This document shows positions 33,762-42,930 of a DNA stretch of 64,000 nt, piece by piece. Source of the DNA: Pelagirhabdus alkalitolerans (lineage in GTDB: Bacteria; Bacillota; Bacilli; Bacillales; Amphibacillaceae); assembly GCF_900096905.1 (NCBI RefSeq), contig NZ_FMYI01000002.1, forward strand, positions 248,001-312,000, written 5' to 3'. Position numbers and translations under genes: made by a program. Every line of letters starts with the position of its first letter. The first letter of the stretch is position 1. Below the pieces are notes generated by a model. That model was not told the DNA's origin. It worked only from the letters and a program-made list of their open reading frames with translations, and made no database searches.

Positions 33762-35339
33762 TTATACATAAGTATAACGAGTAGGGTTTTCTTCATTTGA
33801 TACAATATTAACATGGATAATATCTTTTGCGTTTTCAAAGATATTTTTACAATCATCACTTAAGCGAATTAAGGTCACTCTCTTACCAGCATCTTTGTAG
33901 CGATCATTAATTGCATGAATTGCTTCAATTGCTGAATGATCCATTACTTTCGCGTATTTAAAGTCAATAACGACGTGATCTGGATCCTCTTCAATAGTAA
34001 ACAGTTCTTTAAAGTTTAATACTGAACCAAAAAAGATAGAGCCATTAATTTTATATATTTTAGATCCATCATACTCAAATTCATTGTTTGTATAAATGAC
34101 CCGTCCTTTTTCCCAAGCGAACATAAGTGCAGAGACGATGACACCAGCAATGACAGCTGTTGCTAAGTCAGTGAAGACCGTGAGAGCTGTTACCACAAGA
34201 ATAACGAGTATATCTTGCCTTGGGATCTTTCCAGCGTATTTAAGACTTTCCCACTTAAATGTCCCGACAACTACCATGAACATAACACCAACTAACCCAG
34301 CAAGAGGAATGACATTCACAAAACTGGCGCCAAATAACATGAAAATTAAAAGAGTAATGGGTGCGACTAAAGCTGATAGACGTGTCCGACCACCAGATTT
34401 TACATTAATGATGGATTGACCAATCATCGCATCACCACCCATACCACCGAAGAAACCATTCACAAAGTTCGCCAGACCTTGAGCGATAATTTCTTTATTC
34501 GTTCGTCCGCGTGTATTTGTCATTTCATCAATGACGCGAAGGGTCAAGACAGCTTCTGTTAAACCGACAAGCGCACCGATAAACGCATAAGGCGCAATAA
34601 TCGATAGTGTTTCAAAGTTTAAGGGGACACTTGGTATATAGAAGCTAGGTAAAGACCCTTGTAACTCCATACCTGCGAAATCTTGAACCGTCTGTAAATG
34701 ATAACCTAATCGGGATAAAACGACGGAAATAATAGTTAAACTAATAATGGCAACTAAACTGGCAGGTACTGCTCGGGTGACTTTAGGAACAAAATGGATA
34801 ATGAGCATGGTTAATAGAACAAAACCGATCATGATCAGTAAATCCGTTCCAGGTAGCCATACCCGTTCTACTGTTTCTACACCGTTTACAGTAGTTACTT
34901 GGTTAATTTTAAATTGGTCCCATTGAGCGATAAAAATAACAATCGATAACCCATTTAAAAAACCTAACATAACGGGGTGAGGGATAATTCGTGCGAATTT
35001 ACCTAATCTCAAAGCTCCAATGGTGATTTGAATGATCCCCATTAAAACGACTGTTGCGAATAAATAATCTAAACCATGCGTCCGAATCAAAGCGGCAAAA
35101 ACAACTGCGATTGCAGCTGTTGAGGAACTAATCATACCGGGACGTCCAGTAAAGAGGGCGGCAATAAATCCAATCATAACAGCTGTTTGTAGACTTAATA
35201 TAGGACTGACACCAGCGACAAAGGCGAAGGCGACAGATTCCGGTATTAAGGCTAGCGCAACAGTTACCCCACTCAATAGATCATTTTTAATCATATGTTT
35301 CTTTTCTTTCAATTGTGTAAGCACGTGATGAGGCTTCAC
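33762..35339 (-). CDS. SulP-family anion transporter with STAS domain
   Basis: 525 residues. About 11-14 membrane helices begin with the SulP signature LSGVTVALALIPESVAFAFVAGV; a cytoplasmic STAS domain follows at about 405-515 (YDGSKIYKINGSIFFGSVLNF...VVIDFKYAKVMDHSAIEAI). The QGLANFVNGFFGGMGGDAMIGQS segment is typical of the BicA-like bicarbonate/sulfate branch. It probably imports sulfate, bicarbonate or another anion, often with sodium. GTG start behind AAGGAGTGA. A cre-like site lies about 100 bases upstream. Confidence 0.88.
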   Translation of the reverse strand: MKPHHVLTQLKEKKHMIKNDLLSGVTVALALIPESVAFAFVAGVSPILSLQTAVMIGFIAALFTGRPGMISSSTAAIAVVFAALIRTHGLDYLFATVVLMGIIQITIGALRLGKFARIIPHPVMLGFLNGLSIVIFIAQWDQFKINQVTTVNGVETVERVWLPGTDLLIMIGFVLLTMLIIHFVPKVTRAVPASLVAIISLTIISVVLSRLGYHLQTVQDFAGMELQGSLPSFYIPSVPLNFETLSIIAPYAFIGALVGLTEAVLTLRVIDEMTNTRGRTNKEIIAQGLANFVNGFFGGMGGDAMIGQSIINVKSGGRTRLSALVAPITLLIFMLFGASFVNVIPLAGLVGVMFMVVVGTFKWESLKYAGKIPRQDILVILVVTALTVFTDLATAVIAGVIVSALMFAWEKGRVIYTNNEFEYDGSKIYKINGSIFFGSVLNFKELFTIEEDPDHVVIDFKYAKVMDHSAIEAIHAINDRYKDAGKRVTLIRLSDDCKNIFENAKDIIHVNIVSNEENPTRYTYV

Positions 35340-35767
35340 TAATTAATCACTCCTTTTCTTTAACATTTTGTTGATTCTCGTTCATTCACAGACCTCAAAT
35401 ATACTAAATAAACACTATCAATACAATAGCGGAATCAATTGCAAGCGCTAACATGCTGTTTTGGTATGAATAATGCTGTAACTATATCATTAATTGTCTT
35501 TGTCTTATGAATAGGGAATTCACTGTTTTGGGAGATCGGGCGTTTTTTTTAGATCTATAAGCCACTTTAGGTGGATTTGTTAATCTACAGATAAGTGCAC
35601 TCAAATCTTCATTTAACAATCTTACTGAGAATAACTCAATACAATCTAAAACTTTGATTTATTTTACTTATTTCGAGTTTTACTATAAAATAGTAAAGTA
35701 CATAAACGTGTCTATCGATCAAAAAAAGATTCGTAACGTTTTTTAATTTTCAAGGGGGTATGAGATC
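35340..35767. promoter_or_regulatory. sulP-citB divergent control region with cre site
   Basis: This 428-base gap has no gene. TTGCAAGCGCTAACA at 35439-35453 matches the CcpA cre consensus WTGNAANCGNWNNCW at every position. TTTACTAT (35679-35686) and ATAGTAAA (35690-35697) form a perfect dyad 70 bases before the citB start and may be an operator, perhaps for a CcpC-like regulator. CcpA and CcpC control citB in B. subtilis. The cre lies nearer to the transporter gene, so either gene may be the target. Confidence 0.6.
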
Positions 35768-38458
35768 GTGGCAATTAACACAAAGAAATCATTTGATTTA
35801 AATGGAAAAACGTATCATTACTATCAATTAAAAGGCTTAGAGAAATTAAGTGGGGTGAAGATCAGTCGACTTCCATTCTCTGTTCGTGTTTTACTTGAAT
35901 CACTGTTAAGACAACACGATGATCGCTCGATAAAAGATGAGCATGTAGAGGGTCTTGCAACGTGGGGTAAGGGTGAGAAATCAGATGTACCATTCAAACC
36001 ATCACGTGTTATTTTGCAGGATTTCACAGGTGTGCCTGCAGTAGTAGACTTAGCTTCACTTCGAAAAGCAATGGTTGATATGGGCGGAGAGCCAGATAAA
36101 ATCAATCCAGAAGTTCCAGTTGATCTTGTTATTGACCACTCTGTACAAGTTGATGAGTTTGGTACAAATCAAGCATTAGTAACCAATATGGAATATGAAT
36201 TTGAAAGAAATAAAGAACGTTATGAATTCTTAAACTGGGCGCAAAAAGCATTTGATAATTATCGAGCAGTTCCGCCTGCTACGGGTATTGTCCACCAAGT
36301 TAACTTAGAATACATTGCTAATGTTGTTCATCAGAGTGAGAATGATTCAGGCGAAACAGAAGTGTATCCAGATACATTAGTTGGTACTGACTCACATACA
36401 ACGATGATTAATGGTCTAGGTGTATTAGGTTGGGGTGTTGGTGGTATTGAAGCTGAAGCAGGAATGCTCGGCCAGCCATCTTATTTACCAGCTCCAGATG
36501 TTATTGGGGTTAAATTCACAGGTGAAATGCCAAATGGTATTACAGCAACAGATTTAGCTTTAAAAGTAACGCAAGTACTAAGAGAAAAACAAGTCGTTGG
36601 TAAATTCGTTGAATATTTTGGTCCTGGCCTAAAAGAAATGCCGCTTGCAGATAGAGCGACTATTTCCAACATGGCACCAGAATATGGAGCAACGTGTGGT
36701 TTCTTCCCTGTAGATGATGAAGCATTAAATTACTTAAGATTAACAGGGCGCGATGAGGAACAAATTGAATTAGTCGAGCGCTACTGTAAAGAGAATAATT
36801 TATGGTATGACTCAGAAACACCGGATCCTGAATACACAGATTTAGTTGAAATTAACTTGTCTGAATTAGAACCAAGTCTTTCAGGTCCAAAACGACCTCA
36901 AGATTTAATCACATTATCTGACATGCAATCATCATTTAACAAAGCGGTGACAGCACCTGCAGGTAATCACGGGTTTGGATTAGATGAGTCTGAATTTGAA
37001 AAAGAAGCAACAGTCAAACATGCAAATGGCAAAAAATCAACGATGAAAACAGGATCTTTAGCGATTGCAGCGATCACATCTTGTACGAATACATCGAATC
37101 CGTATGTCATGTTAGGTTCGGGATTACTCGCTCGAAATGCGGTTAAGAAAGGCTTAGAAGTGCCGGAGTATGTTAAGACATCACTCGCTCCAGGTTCTAA
37201 AGTTGTAACCCGTTATCTAGAAGATGCGGATTTAATGCCTTATTTAGAAGAACTTGGCTTTAACTTAGTTGGGTATGGTTGTACAACCTGTATCGGAAAC
37301 TCTGGACCTTTAGAAAAAGCGGTGGAAGATACGATTATTGAACATGATCTAACAGTATCATCTGTCTTATCAGGTAACCGTAACTTTGAAGGGCGTATTC
37401 ACCCACTCGTGAAAGCGAACTATTTAGCTTCACCACCACTCGTCGTAGCTTATGCACTAGCAGGTACGGTTGATATTGATCTTAAAAATGAGCCATTAGG
37501 TTATGATGCGTCTAATGAGCCTGTATATTTTGATGATCTATGGCCTTCATTAGAAGAAATTCGTGATGAAGTAAGTAAAGTTGTTACACCAGAGATTTTC
37601 AAGAAAGAATACGAAAACATCTTCAACTCGAATGAAAAATGGAATGCAATTGAAACGACAGATGAACCATTGTACGAATGGGATTCAGAATCAACATATA
37701 TTCAAAACCCACCATTTTTCGAGTCATTATCAAAAGAAAAAGAGCCAGTTAAACCACTAAGTGATTTGCGTATTGTTGGTAAGTTTGGTGACTCTGTTAC
37801 AACAGACCATATTTCACCAGCTGGTGCGATTGCAAAAGACATGCCAGCAGGGCGTTACCTGCAAGAAAAAGGTGTCACACCACGACACTTTAATTCATAC
37901 GGTTCTAGACGTGGTAACCATGAAGTGATGATGCGTGGTACATTCGGTAACATTCGAATTAAAAACCAATTGGCACCTGGTACAGAGGGTGGTTATACGA
38001 CTTATTGGCCATCTGAAGAAGTAATGTCAATTTATGATGCTGCGATGAAGTATCAAGAGGATGAAACAGGTCTTGTTGTTGTTGCCGGACATGATTATGG
38101 TATGGGCTCCTCTCGTGATTGGGCTGCTAAAGGGACAAAACTTTTAGGGATTAAAACCGTTATTGCTCAAAGTTATGAGCGTATACACCGTAGTAATTTA
38201 GTTATGATGGGTGTGTTACCACTTCAATTTGAAGATGGTGAAAGTGCTGATTCACTTGGACTTACAGGTCGTGAAACGATTAAAGTAGATATTGATGAAA
38301 ATGTTTCGCCAAATGAAAAAGTTCGTGTAACTGCAACAGATGAAGAAGGAAAAACGACTACATTCTATGCGACTGCTCGCTTTGACAGTGAAGTAGAAAT
38401 TGATTACTACCGTCACGGTGGTATCTTACAAATGGTTTTACGTCAAAAATTAGCTTAA
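35768..38458 (+). CDS. citB: Aconitate hydratase
   Basis: 896 residues; isomerises citrate and isocitrate in the TCA cycle with a [4Fe-4S] cluster and can bind mRNA when the cluster is lost. Cluster ligands are the Cys in TSCTNTSNP (about residue 437) and the pair in GCTTCIGNSG (about 503-506). Other family blocks include GVDSHTTMINGLGVLGWGVG-type sequence (here GTDSHTTM), DHISPAGAI and GSSRDWAAKG in the C-terminal swivel domain. GTG start behind AAGGGGG. Position after the lexA-tkt block is as in B. subtilis. Confidence 0.97.
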   Translation: MAINTKKSFDLNGKTYHYYQLKGLEKLSGVKISRLPFSVRVLLESLLRQHDDRSIKDEHVEGLATWGKGEKSDVPFKPSRVILQDFTGVPAVVDLASLRKAMVDMGGEPDKINPEVPVDLVIDHSVQVDEFGTNQALVTNMEYEFERNKERYEFLNWAQKAFDNYRAVPPATGIVHQVNLEYIANVVHQSENDSGETEVYPDTLVGTDSHTTMINGLGVLGWGVGGIEAEAGMLGQPSYLPAPDVIGVKFTGEMPNGITATDLALKVTQVLREKQVVGKFVEYFGPGLKEMPLADRATISNMAPEYGATCGFFPVDDEALNYLRLTGRDEEQIELVERYCKENNLWYDSETPDPEYTDLVEINLSELEPSLSGPKRPQDLITLSDMQSSFNKAVTAPAGNHGFGLDESEFEKEATVKHANGKKSTMKTGSLAIAAITSCTNTSNPYVMLGSGLLARNAVKKGLEVPEYVKTSLAPGSKVVTRYLEDADLMPYLEELGFNLVGYGCTTCIGNSGPLEKAVEDTIIEHDLTVSSVLSGNRNFEGRIHPLVKANYLASPPLVVAYALAGTVDIDLKNEPLGYDASNEPVYFDDLWPSLEEIRDEVSKVVTPEIFKKEYENIFNSNEKWNAIETTDEPLYEWDSESTYIQNPPFFESLSKEKEPVKPLSDLRIVGKFGDSVTTDHISPAGAIAKDMPAGRYLQEKGVTPRHFNSYGSRRGNHEVMMRGTFGNIRIKNQLAPGTEGGYTTYWPSEEVMSIYDAAMKYQEDETGLVVVAGHDYGMGSSRDWAAKGTKLLGIKTVIAQSYERIHRSNLVMMGVLPLQFEDGESADSLGLTGRETIKVDIDENVSPNEKVRVTATDEEGKTTTFYATARFDSEVEIDYYRHGGILQMVLRQKLA

Positions 38459-38471
38459 ATAGAAAGAAAAA

Positions 38472-38505
38472 AGGGCACTCATTACATTGAGTGCTCTTTT
38501 ATTTG
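38472..38505 (+). terminator. citB terminator
   Basis: GGCACTCA and TGAGTGCTC flank a short loop, followed by TTTTATTT. Confidence 0.85.
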
Positions 38506-38584
38506 GAAATAGGTGTATGTGAACAAATTGCCACTCAAATCTTATCTATGCTAAACTATATAGGGATGGAAGGGAGCTATTTTT

Positions 38585-40882
38585 GTGACGAATTATACAA
38601 TTTTATCTAAAGTAAATAATGATTCGATTATTGAATGGGATCAATTAATAAAAGAACCACCCTATAATGAAATCGATGTTTTAAGAACACTTGATCAAAT
38701 TAGAGAAGAATCTCATGATCTATCTCATCAGGCGATTGGAAATTTGCATGTATTGCTCGTTTATCATCGTTTAATGCGACATAAACAATCCGATAACTTA
38801 TCTGAAAAATTACTTGATAAAGCAGCTCAATACGATGAGCAGTTACCGACCTTGACAGAAATACAATCTGTCATGCATTATCATAGAATTAAAAATGAAT
38901 TGATGAATTTAACCGTCAGTGAGTGGTCAATACGAGAGACAGATTTTGATCAAGCAAAAAAGAAAAAAATGAGTGAGTGGCTGGAGCAAATTAATCGATT
39001 TAATGATTTCGTTGAATCGTATGAAGCAAATGACAGCTCTTCAAAATCAGAGCTTGGCTTTTTATACCGTGATTTGACGCATAAATTGTCCGAATTAAAA
39101 ACATTATTGGAAGATAGTTACGAATTGCTTCAAAATAAGCGAACGGGGATGCCGACAAAGTCAATCAATCAGACAATTAAGCAAGTTTCTGTTTTGTTAG
39201 ATCAATTTATTGATGCGTTCCCTAAAGGTTTCGGTCATGAAATAAGACAATCCCCCTTGCAAAAATTAGAAGAAATGGTGGGTCTTAATCAAGTTAAAAC
39301 GTATATGAACCAGTATTATCACTATTTGAAGTATCAGCAGGATCGAAAATCGATTGGATTTCAAATGGTGGATGAACCTGGTTTGCATATGATTATTACC
39401 GGTAATCCAGGGACAGGTAAAACAACGATTGCGCGTCTTTTAGCTGAAATCTATCATGAATTAGGTTTACTTGAATCGAAAGAAGTGATTGAGGTTAATC
39501 GCTCACACTTAGTTGGTTCTTATGTAGGTCAAAGCGAAGAGAATACGATGAACTATATAAGAGAAGCTGTAGGTGGCGTCTTATTTATCGATGAGGCTTA
39601 TAGTCTTAAGCGTGAAGATGCAAGTGGTGGTGATTATGGACAAGCGGTTATTGATACACTTGTGTCAGCTATGACAAGTGGAGAGTATGCAAATAAATTT
39701 GCCGTTATTTTAGCTGGTTATCCAGAAGAAATGCGCCATTTTCTATGGTCAAATCCAGGTCTTAGAAGTCGTTTTCCTGAACAGAATTCAATTAGTTTGC
39801 CTGATTTTAAGATGGAAGAATTATTGGAAATTGCTGAAGCCACAGCACTTGATAACGATTATTTCTTTACGGAGACAGCATTAAATCATTTTTATGGGCT
39901 TATTGAGCGCGCTAAAGTTGACGATACATTTGGAAACGCGAGAACGGTCAGAGATCTTGTTATGAAAGCCATATTTAAGAAGGGGTCGATGATCAGTGTC
40001 GAATCAGATGATCATTGGCTTGACCATATGCGCATCGAATCAAAAGATCTCGCTGTTATGTCTGATGATAAAGAAGACGTTCCACCTATGGAACAATTGG
40101 AGCAACTAATCGGACTTAATAACATTAAACAAGAAGTGAAAAAGTTATCATCGTTTGTCCAAATTCAACAATCAAGAAAAGATCAAGGTCACCCGATGGT
40201 TCCAATACAATTACACGCTGTGTTTTCTGGTAATCCAGGAACAGGAAAAACAACGGTAGCTAAAATTTACTCTAAGATGTTAAAAGAGTGTGGTTTATTA
40301 AAAAGAGGTCATTTTGTGCTAGCGTCTAGAAGTGATTTGGTTGCTGGTTATGTTGGTCAAACAGCGATCAAAACGAAGAATAAAATTAGAGAAGCCCTTG
40401 GTGGGGTTTTATTCATTGACGAAGCGTATTCCCTTTATAGAGGTGAAAATGATTTTGGAAAAGAGGCCATTGATACTTTAGTTGATGAAATGACAAAACA
40501 TAATGATAATTTAGTTGTTATTTTAGCAGGCTACAAGCAAGATATGAAACGTTTTATTGATAGTAATCCTGGGCTTTCTTCCCGTTTTAAAAAGTATTTC
40601 GAATTTCAAGATTATGCCCAAGATGAATTACTGGATATGACGCACTATCACGTTCAAAACTATAATTACCAATTAACTGATGATGCAGTTCACTATTTAT
40701 ATAGTCAATACTCAGGAGGTTCTGTTAATGGGAATGGTCGGTTTGTCGTTAATTTAGTTGAAGAAGCGATTCAATATCAGGCACTAAGAGTTATAGAAAG
40801 TAATGAAGAAAAAGAAATGACAAAACTCTCAGCTGAAGATGTTAAAAAGGCTTGGGAAACAGTGAAGGGAGACAATTCGTGA
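38585..40882 (+). CDS. Tandem CbbX/SpoVK-type AAA+ ATPase
   Basis: 765 residues. A helical N-terminal part (1-220) is followed by two CbxX/CfxQ-type AAA+ modules. Each has Walker A (ITGNPGTGKTT near 275 and FSGNPGTGKTT near 550), a pore-region segment (LVGSYVGQ and LVAGYVGQ) and Walker B (GVLFIDEAYSL in both), then arginine-finger regions (NPGLRSRFP and NPGLSSRFKKYF). B. subtilis SpoVK, needed for spore maturation, has one such module, so this is a longer relative. It is 2 bases from the thioesterase gene and likely cotranscribed with yneP and yneQ. GTG start behind GGAAGGGAG. Target unknown. Confidence 0.82.
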   Translation: MTNYTILSKVNNDSIIEWDQLIKEPPYNEIDVLRTLDQIREESHDLSHQAIGNLHVLLVYHRLMRHKQSDNLSEKLLDKAAQYDEQLPTLTEIQSVMHYHRIKNELMNLTVSEWSIRETDFDQAKKKKMSEWLEQINRFNDFVESYEANDSSSKSELGFLYRDLTHKLSELKTLLEDSYELLQNKRTGMPTKSINQTIKQVSVLLDQFIDAFPKGFGHEIRQSPLQKLEEMVGLNQVKTYMNQYYHYLKYQQDRKSIGFQMVDEPGLHMIITGNPGTGKTTIARLLAEIYHELGLLESKEVIEVNRSHLVGSYVGQSEENTMNYIREAVGGVLFIDEAYSLKREDASGGDYGQAVIDTLVSAMTSGEYANKFAVILAGYPEEMRHFLWSNPGLRSRFPEQNSISLPDFKMEELLEIAEATALDNDYFFTETALNHFYGLIERAKVDDTFGNARTVRDLVMKAIFKKGSMISVESDDHWLDHMRIESKDLAVMSDDKEDVPPMEQLEQLIGLNNIKQEVKKLSSFVQIQQSRKDQGHPMVPIQLHAVFSGNPGTGKTTVAKIYSKMLKECGLLKRGHFVLASRSDLVAGYVGQTAIKTKNKIREALGGVLFIDEAYSLYRGENDFGKEAIDTLVDEMTKHNDNLVVILAGYKQDMKRFIDSNPGLSSRFKKYFEFQDYAQDELLDMTHYHVQNYNYQLTDDAVHYLYSQYSGGSVNGNGRFVVNLVEEAIQYQALRVIESNEEKEMTKLSAEDVKKAWETVKGDNS

Positions 40883-40883
40883 T

Positions 40884-41309
40884 ATGTATACCGTAACGAC
40901 ACCTATACAGGTTAGGTACCAAGAAACAGATCAAATGGGCGTTGTGTATCATGCTAATTACTTAGTTTGGTTAGAAATTGGTCGAACAGAGTTTATTCAT
41001 GGGTTAGGTTTGTCTTATAAGAAAATGGAAGAAGAAGGTGTCGTATCACCTGTTACACATGTCGATCTCCACTATAAAGTGCCTGTCCGGTATGGCGAAA
41101 CAGCATACGTTAAAACGTGGATCGACTATTATGATGGGTTGCGAACAACATATGGTTATGAAGTCATAAACGAGCGTAATGAAGTCGCACTCCACGGAAC
41201 AACGGATCATGTTGTTGTTAAAAAAGATAATTTTAGACCTGTTTCCGTACGCAGACAATTTCCAGAATGGCATGAAAAATACATGCAAGCTCAACAAGGT
41301 GATGAATAA
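40884..41309 (+). CDS. yneP: Acyl-CoA thioesterase, YbgC/4HBT family (YneP)
   Basis: 141 residues with a single hot-dog fold. RYQETDQMGVVYHANYLVWLEIGRTEF holds the catalytic Asp of the 4-hydroxybenzoyl-CoA thioesterase branch. Hydrolyses acyl-CoA thioesters; the natural substrate is not known. It starts one base after the preceding stop, with ribosome binding site GAAGGGAG inside that gene, and runs directly into yneQ. Confidence 0.9.
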   Translation: MYTVTTPIQVRYQETDQMGVVYHANYLVWLEIGRTEFIHGLGLSYKKMEEEGVVSPVTHVDLHYKVPVRYGETAYVKTWIDYYDGLRTTYGYEVINERNEVALHGTTDHVVVKKDNFRPVSVRRQFPEWHEKYMQAQQGDE

Positions 41310-41609
41310 ATGGCTTTTGGTATTACGAAACAAGAGTTAAAAGACTGGAAAGCGCGTGTTGCAAAAAATGAATTAGCTTTCTTAACACATTACTGGTATG
41401 ATGAACGTTTTCCAGATGTCTCGACTGTTACCAAAGTAGGGTGTCGAGATATCAATTATTTAATTGAGTGGGGCTATCAGTTCAACCTCAAAAAAGAATG
41501 GATTGATCACCGATCAAAATACCCACATTTTGATCTAATGGGACCCGTTCAAAAGCACGTTTTAGAACAAATGGAACTCGATTCACATATAAGACGTTTT
41601 AATTTGTAA
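41310..41609 (+). CDS. yneQ: Conserved small protein YneQ
   Basis: 99 residues, soluble, with aromatic-rich segments (LTHYWYDERFPDVSTVTKVGCRDINYLIEWGYQ). It starts on the base after the yneP stop, so the two are translationally coupled, as in B. subtilis where the homologue has about the same length. No motif suggests a function. Confidence 0.82.
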   Translation: MAFGITKQELKDWKARVAKNELAFLTHYWYDERFPDVSTVTKVGCRDINYLIEWGYQFNLKKEWIDHRSKYPHFDLMGPVQKHVLEQMELDSHIRRFNL

Positions 41610-41618
41610 GAGCAAAAA

Positions 41619-41663
41619 AACCGAGAATTGATCACATTAAATGATCAGTCTCGGTTCTCTTTT
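41619..41663. terminator. Bidirectional terminator between yneQ and yidD
   Basis: AACCGAGA (41619-41626) and TCTCGGTT (41649-41656), with an inner TGATCA/TGATCA stem, T-rich on the minus-strand side. It overlaps the yidD stop codon. Confidence 0.8.
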
Positions 41664-41893
41664 GCTTTCTTTTCTTTAGGGGCCGGAACGGGATCGAACC
41701 CTCCTGGATGGAGTGGCTGACATTTTAAGATTCGAATAATTGTCATCCATCCACCTTTAAAAGCACCAAACCGTGTAATCGCTTCTTTACCATAAGTAGA
41801 ACAAGTGGGTTGAAAACGACAACTCGGTTGTTTCATAGGGCTAATATAACGTTGGTAACCACTAATTATGCTTAATAAAAGTTTTTTTAACAT
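41645..41893 (-). CDS. yidD: Membrane protein insertion efficiency factor YidD
   Basis: 82 residues. GYQRYISPMKQPSCRFQPTCSTYGKEAITRFGAFKGGWMTIIRILKCQPLHPGGFDPVP is an almost textbook YidD (UPF0161) core with three conserved cysteines. It helps YidC insert membrane proteins. The ATG follows the folE2 stop without a gap (TAAATG), so it is in the folE2 operon, an unusual partner. The tail is a short lysine-rich extension. Confidence 0.93.
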   Translation of the reverse strand: MLKKLLLSIISGYQRYISPMKQPSCRFQPTCSTYGKEAITRFGAFKGGWMTIIRILKCQPLHPGGFDPVPAPKEKKAKENRD

Positions 41894-42805
41894 TTAACTC
41901 CCTCTTTTATCATACGTAACAGAAGCAATGGCGTCATGTAAGTGAATCGATTCTTCATTTTGACATTTGACTTTGAATTGATCAACATAATCCATTTCAT
42001 AGAGGTCAGCAGCAACTAATCGAACCATATCTTCAACGAATCGTGGGTTCTCATAAGCTGTTTCTGTCACCATTTTTTCATCAGGACGTTTAAGAACAGG
42101 ATGAATGATTGCACTTGCATTGGATTCTGCTGCATCGAGCAGTTCTTTTTTCCAATCGATCGTCTCTTCGTTAAAATCAGCATTTAATTGAACGGATGTC
42201 GTGACGACACCACGCTGATTATGAGCGCTGTATTCACTTATTTCTTTAGAACAAGGACAAAGTGTCGTAATAGTTGCGCTAAGTCCCACTTCGATCGTGA
42301 ACTGATTAGGTAATGTGTAGTCGATGTCTATTGTTAAATCCGCATGGTTAAGACCACTACGGTTAGAATCTGGAGCAGAACGCTCGAAAAACCAAGGAAC
42401 TGTGATGTTCATGTGCAAGTCTTCAGCTTTTAATCGTTTAGTTAGTTTCTTTGCAAAATCCTTTAGGTCACTGAGGTCCGTTGTTAATGTTCCACTTTGA
42501 GCTTGGTGGTCAAGCTCTTCTGTAAAGCGACTCATATTTGTACCTTTACTATCTTGCTTGAGTGAAGAAGAGAAACTAAATGTTGCAATTGACGTTTGAT
42601 TTAAAGGTTTCATCTGACTATTAATTTGTATAGGATGTTTAACATTCGTGATCCCTACAGCGTCTAAATCGAATAAAAAGTCATCGTTCGAGTTTTGTAA
42701 ATCAGGCATCTCGCTTTTTTTAGTCGGTTTTGTCTTTTCTCCAGGCTGTACGGAACCGAACAATTTATGTCTTAATGGTTTTGATGGTAATGTTTTTTTG
42801 TACAT
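41894..42805 (-). CDS. folE2: GTP cyclohydrolase FolE2 (type IB)
   Basis: 303 residues. Converts GTP to dihydroneopterin triphosphate, the first step of folate and tetrahydrobiopterin-type pathways. It has the FolE2-specific LCPCSKEISEYSAHNQRG block with the metal-binding cysteine, and VTETAYENPRFVEDMVR. Unlike FolE, FolE2 works with metals other than zinc and in B. subtilis is induced by zinc shortage through Zur. I could not find a clear Zur box here. The ATG at 42805 follows AAAAGGAG; an in-frame TTG at 42826 overlaps that site. Confidence 0.93.
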   Translation of the reverse strand: MYKKTLPSKPLRHKLFGSVQPGEKTKPTKKSEMPDLQNSNDDFLFDLDAVGITNVKHPIQINSQMKPLNQTSIATFSFSSSLKQDSKGTNMSRFTEELDHQAQSGTLTTDLSDLKDFAKKLTKRLKAEDLHMNITVPWFFERSAPDSNRSGLNHADLTIDIDYTLPNQFTIEVGLSATITTLCPCSKEISEYSAHNQRGVVTTSVQLNADFNEETIDWKKELLDAAESNASAIIHPVLKRPDEKMVTETAYENPRFVEDMVRLVAADLYEMDYVDQFKVKCQNEESIHLHDAIASVTYDKRGS

Positions 42806-42839
42806 ATAAAGACTCCTTTTCGACAATTATCTAGTACAA

Positions 42840-42868
42840 AGTATACTTAATGCGAACGTGTTATTCAA
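42840..42868 (-). promoter_or_regulatory. Promoter of folE2-yidD
   Basis: On the minus strand TTGAAT (42863-42868) and TATACT (42840-42845) are 17 bases apart. Confidence 0.6.
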
Positions 42869-42883
42869 TTTATTTGTTTTTCA

Positions 42884-42921
42884 TATAAAAAAACACTAGT
42901 CTACGAATCATGAGACTAGTG
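42884..42921 (-). terminator. plsY terminator
   Basis: CACTAGTCT (42894-42902) and AGACTAGTG (42913-42921) form the stem, with TTTTTTT after it on the minus strand. It isolates plsY from folE2. Confidence 0.85.
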
Positions 42922-42930
42922 CTACTAAAA

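Noticed and set aside
34096..34419. 107-codon plus-strand frame inside the sulP gene
   Set aside because: Antisense to a well supported membrane transporter, with no ribosome binding site.
42806..42930. Zur box upstream of folE2
   Set aside because: FolE2 is Zur-controlled in B. subtilis, but no sequence close to the Zur consensus was found here.
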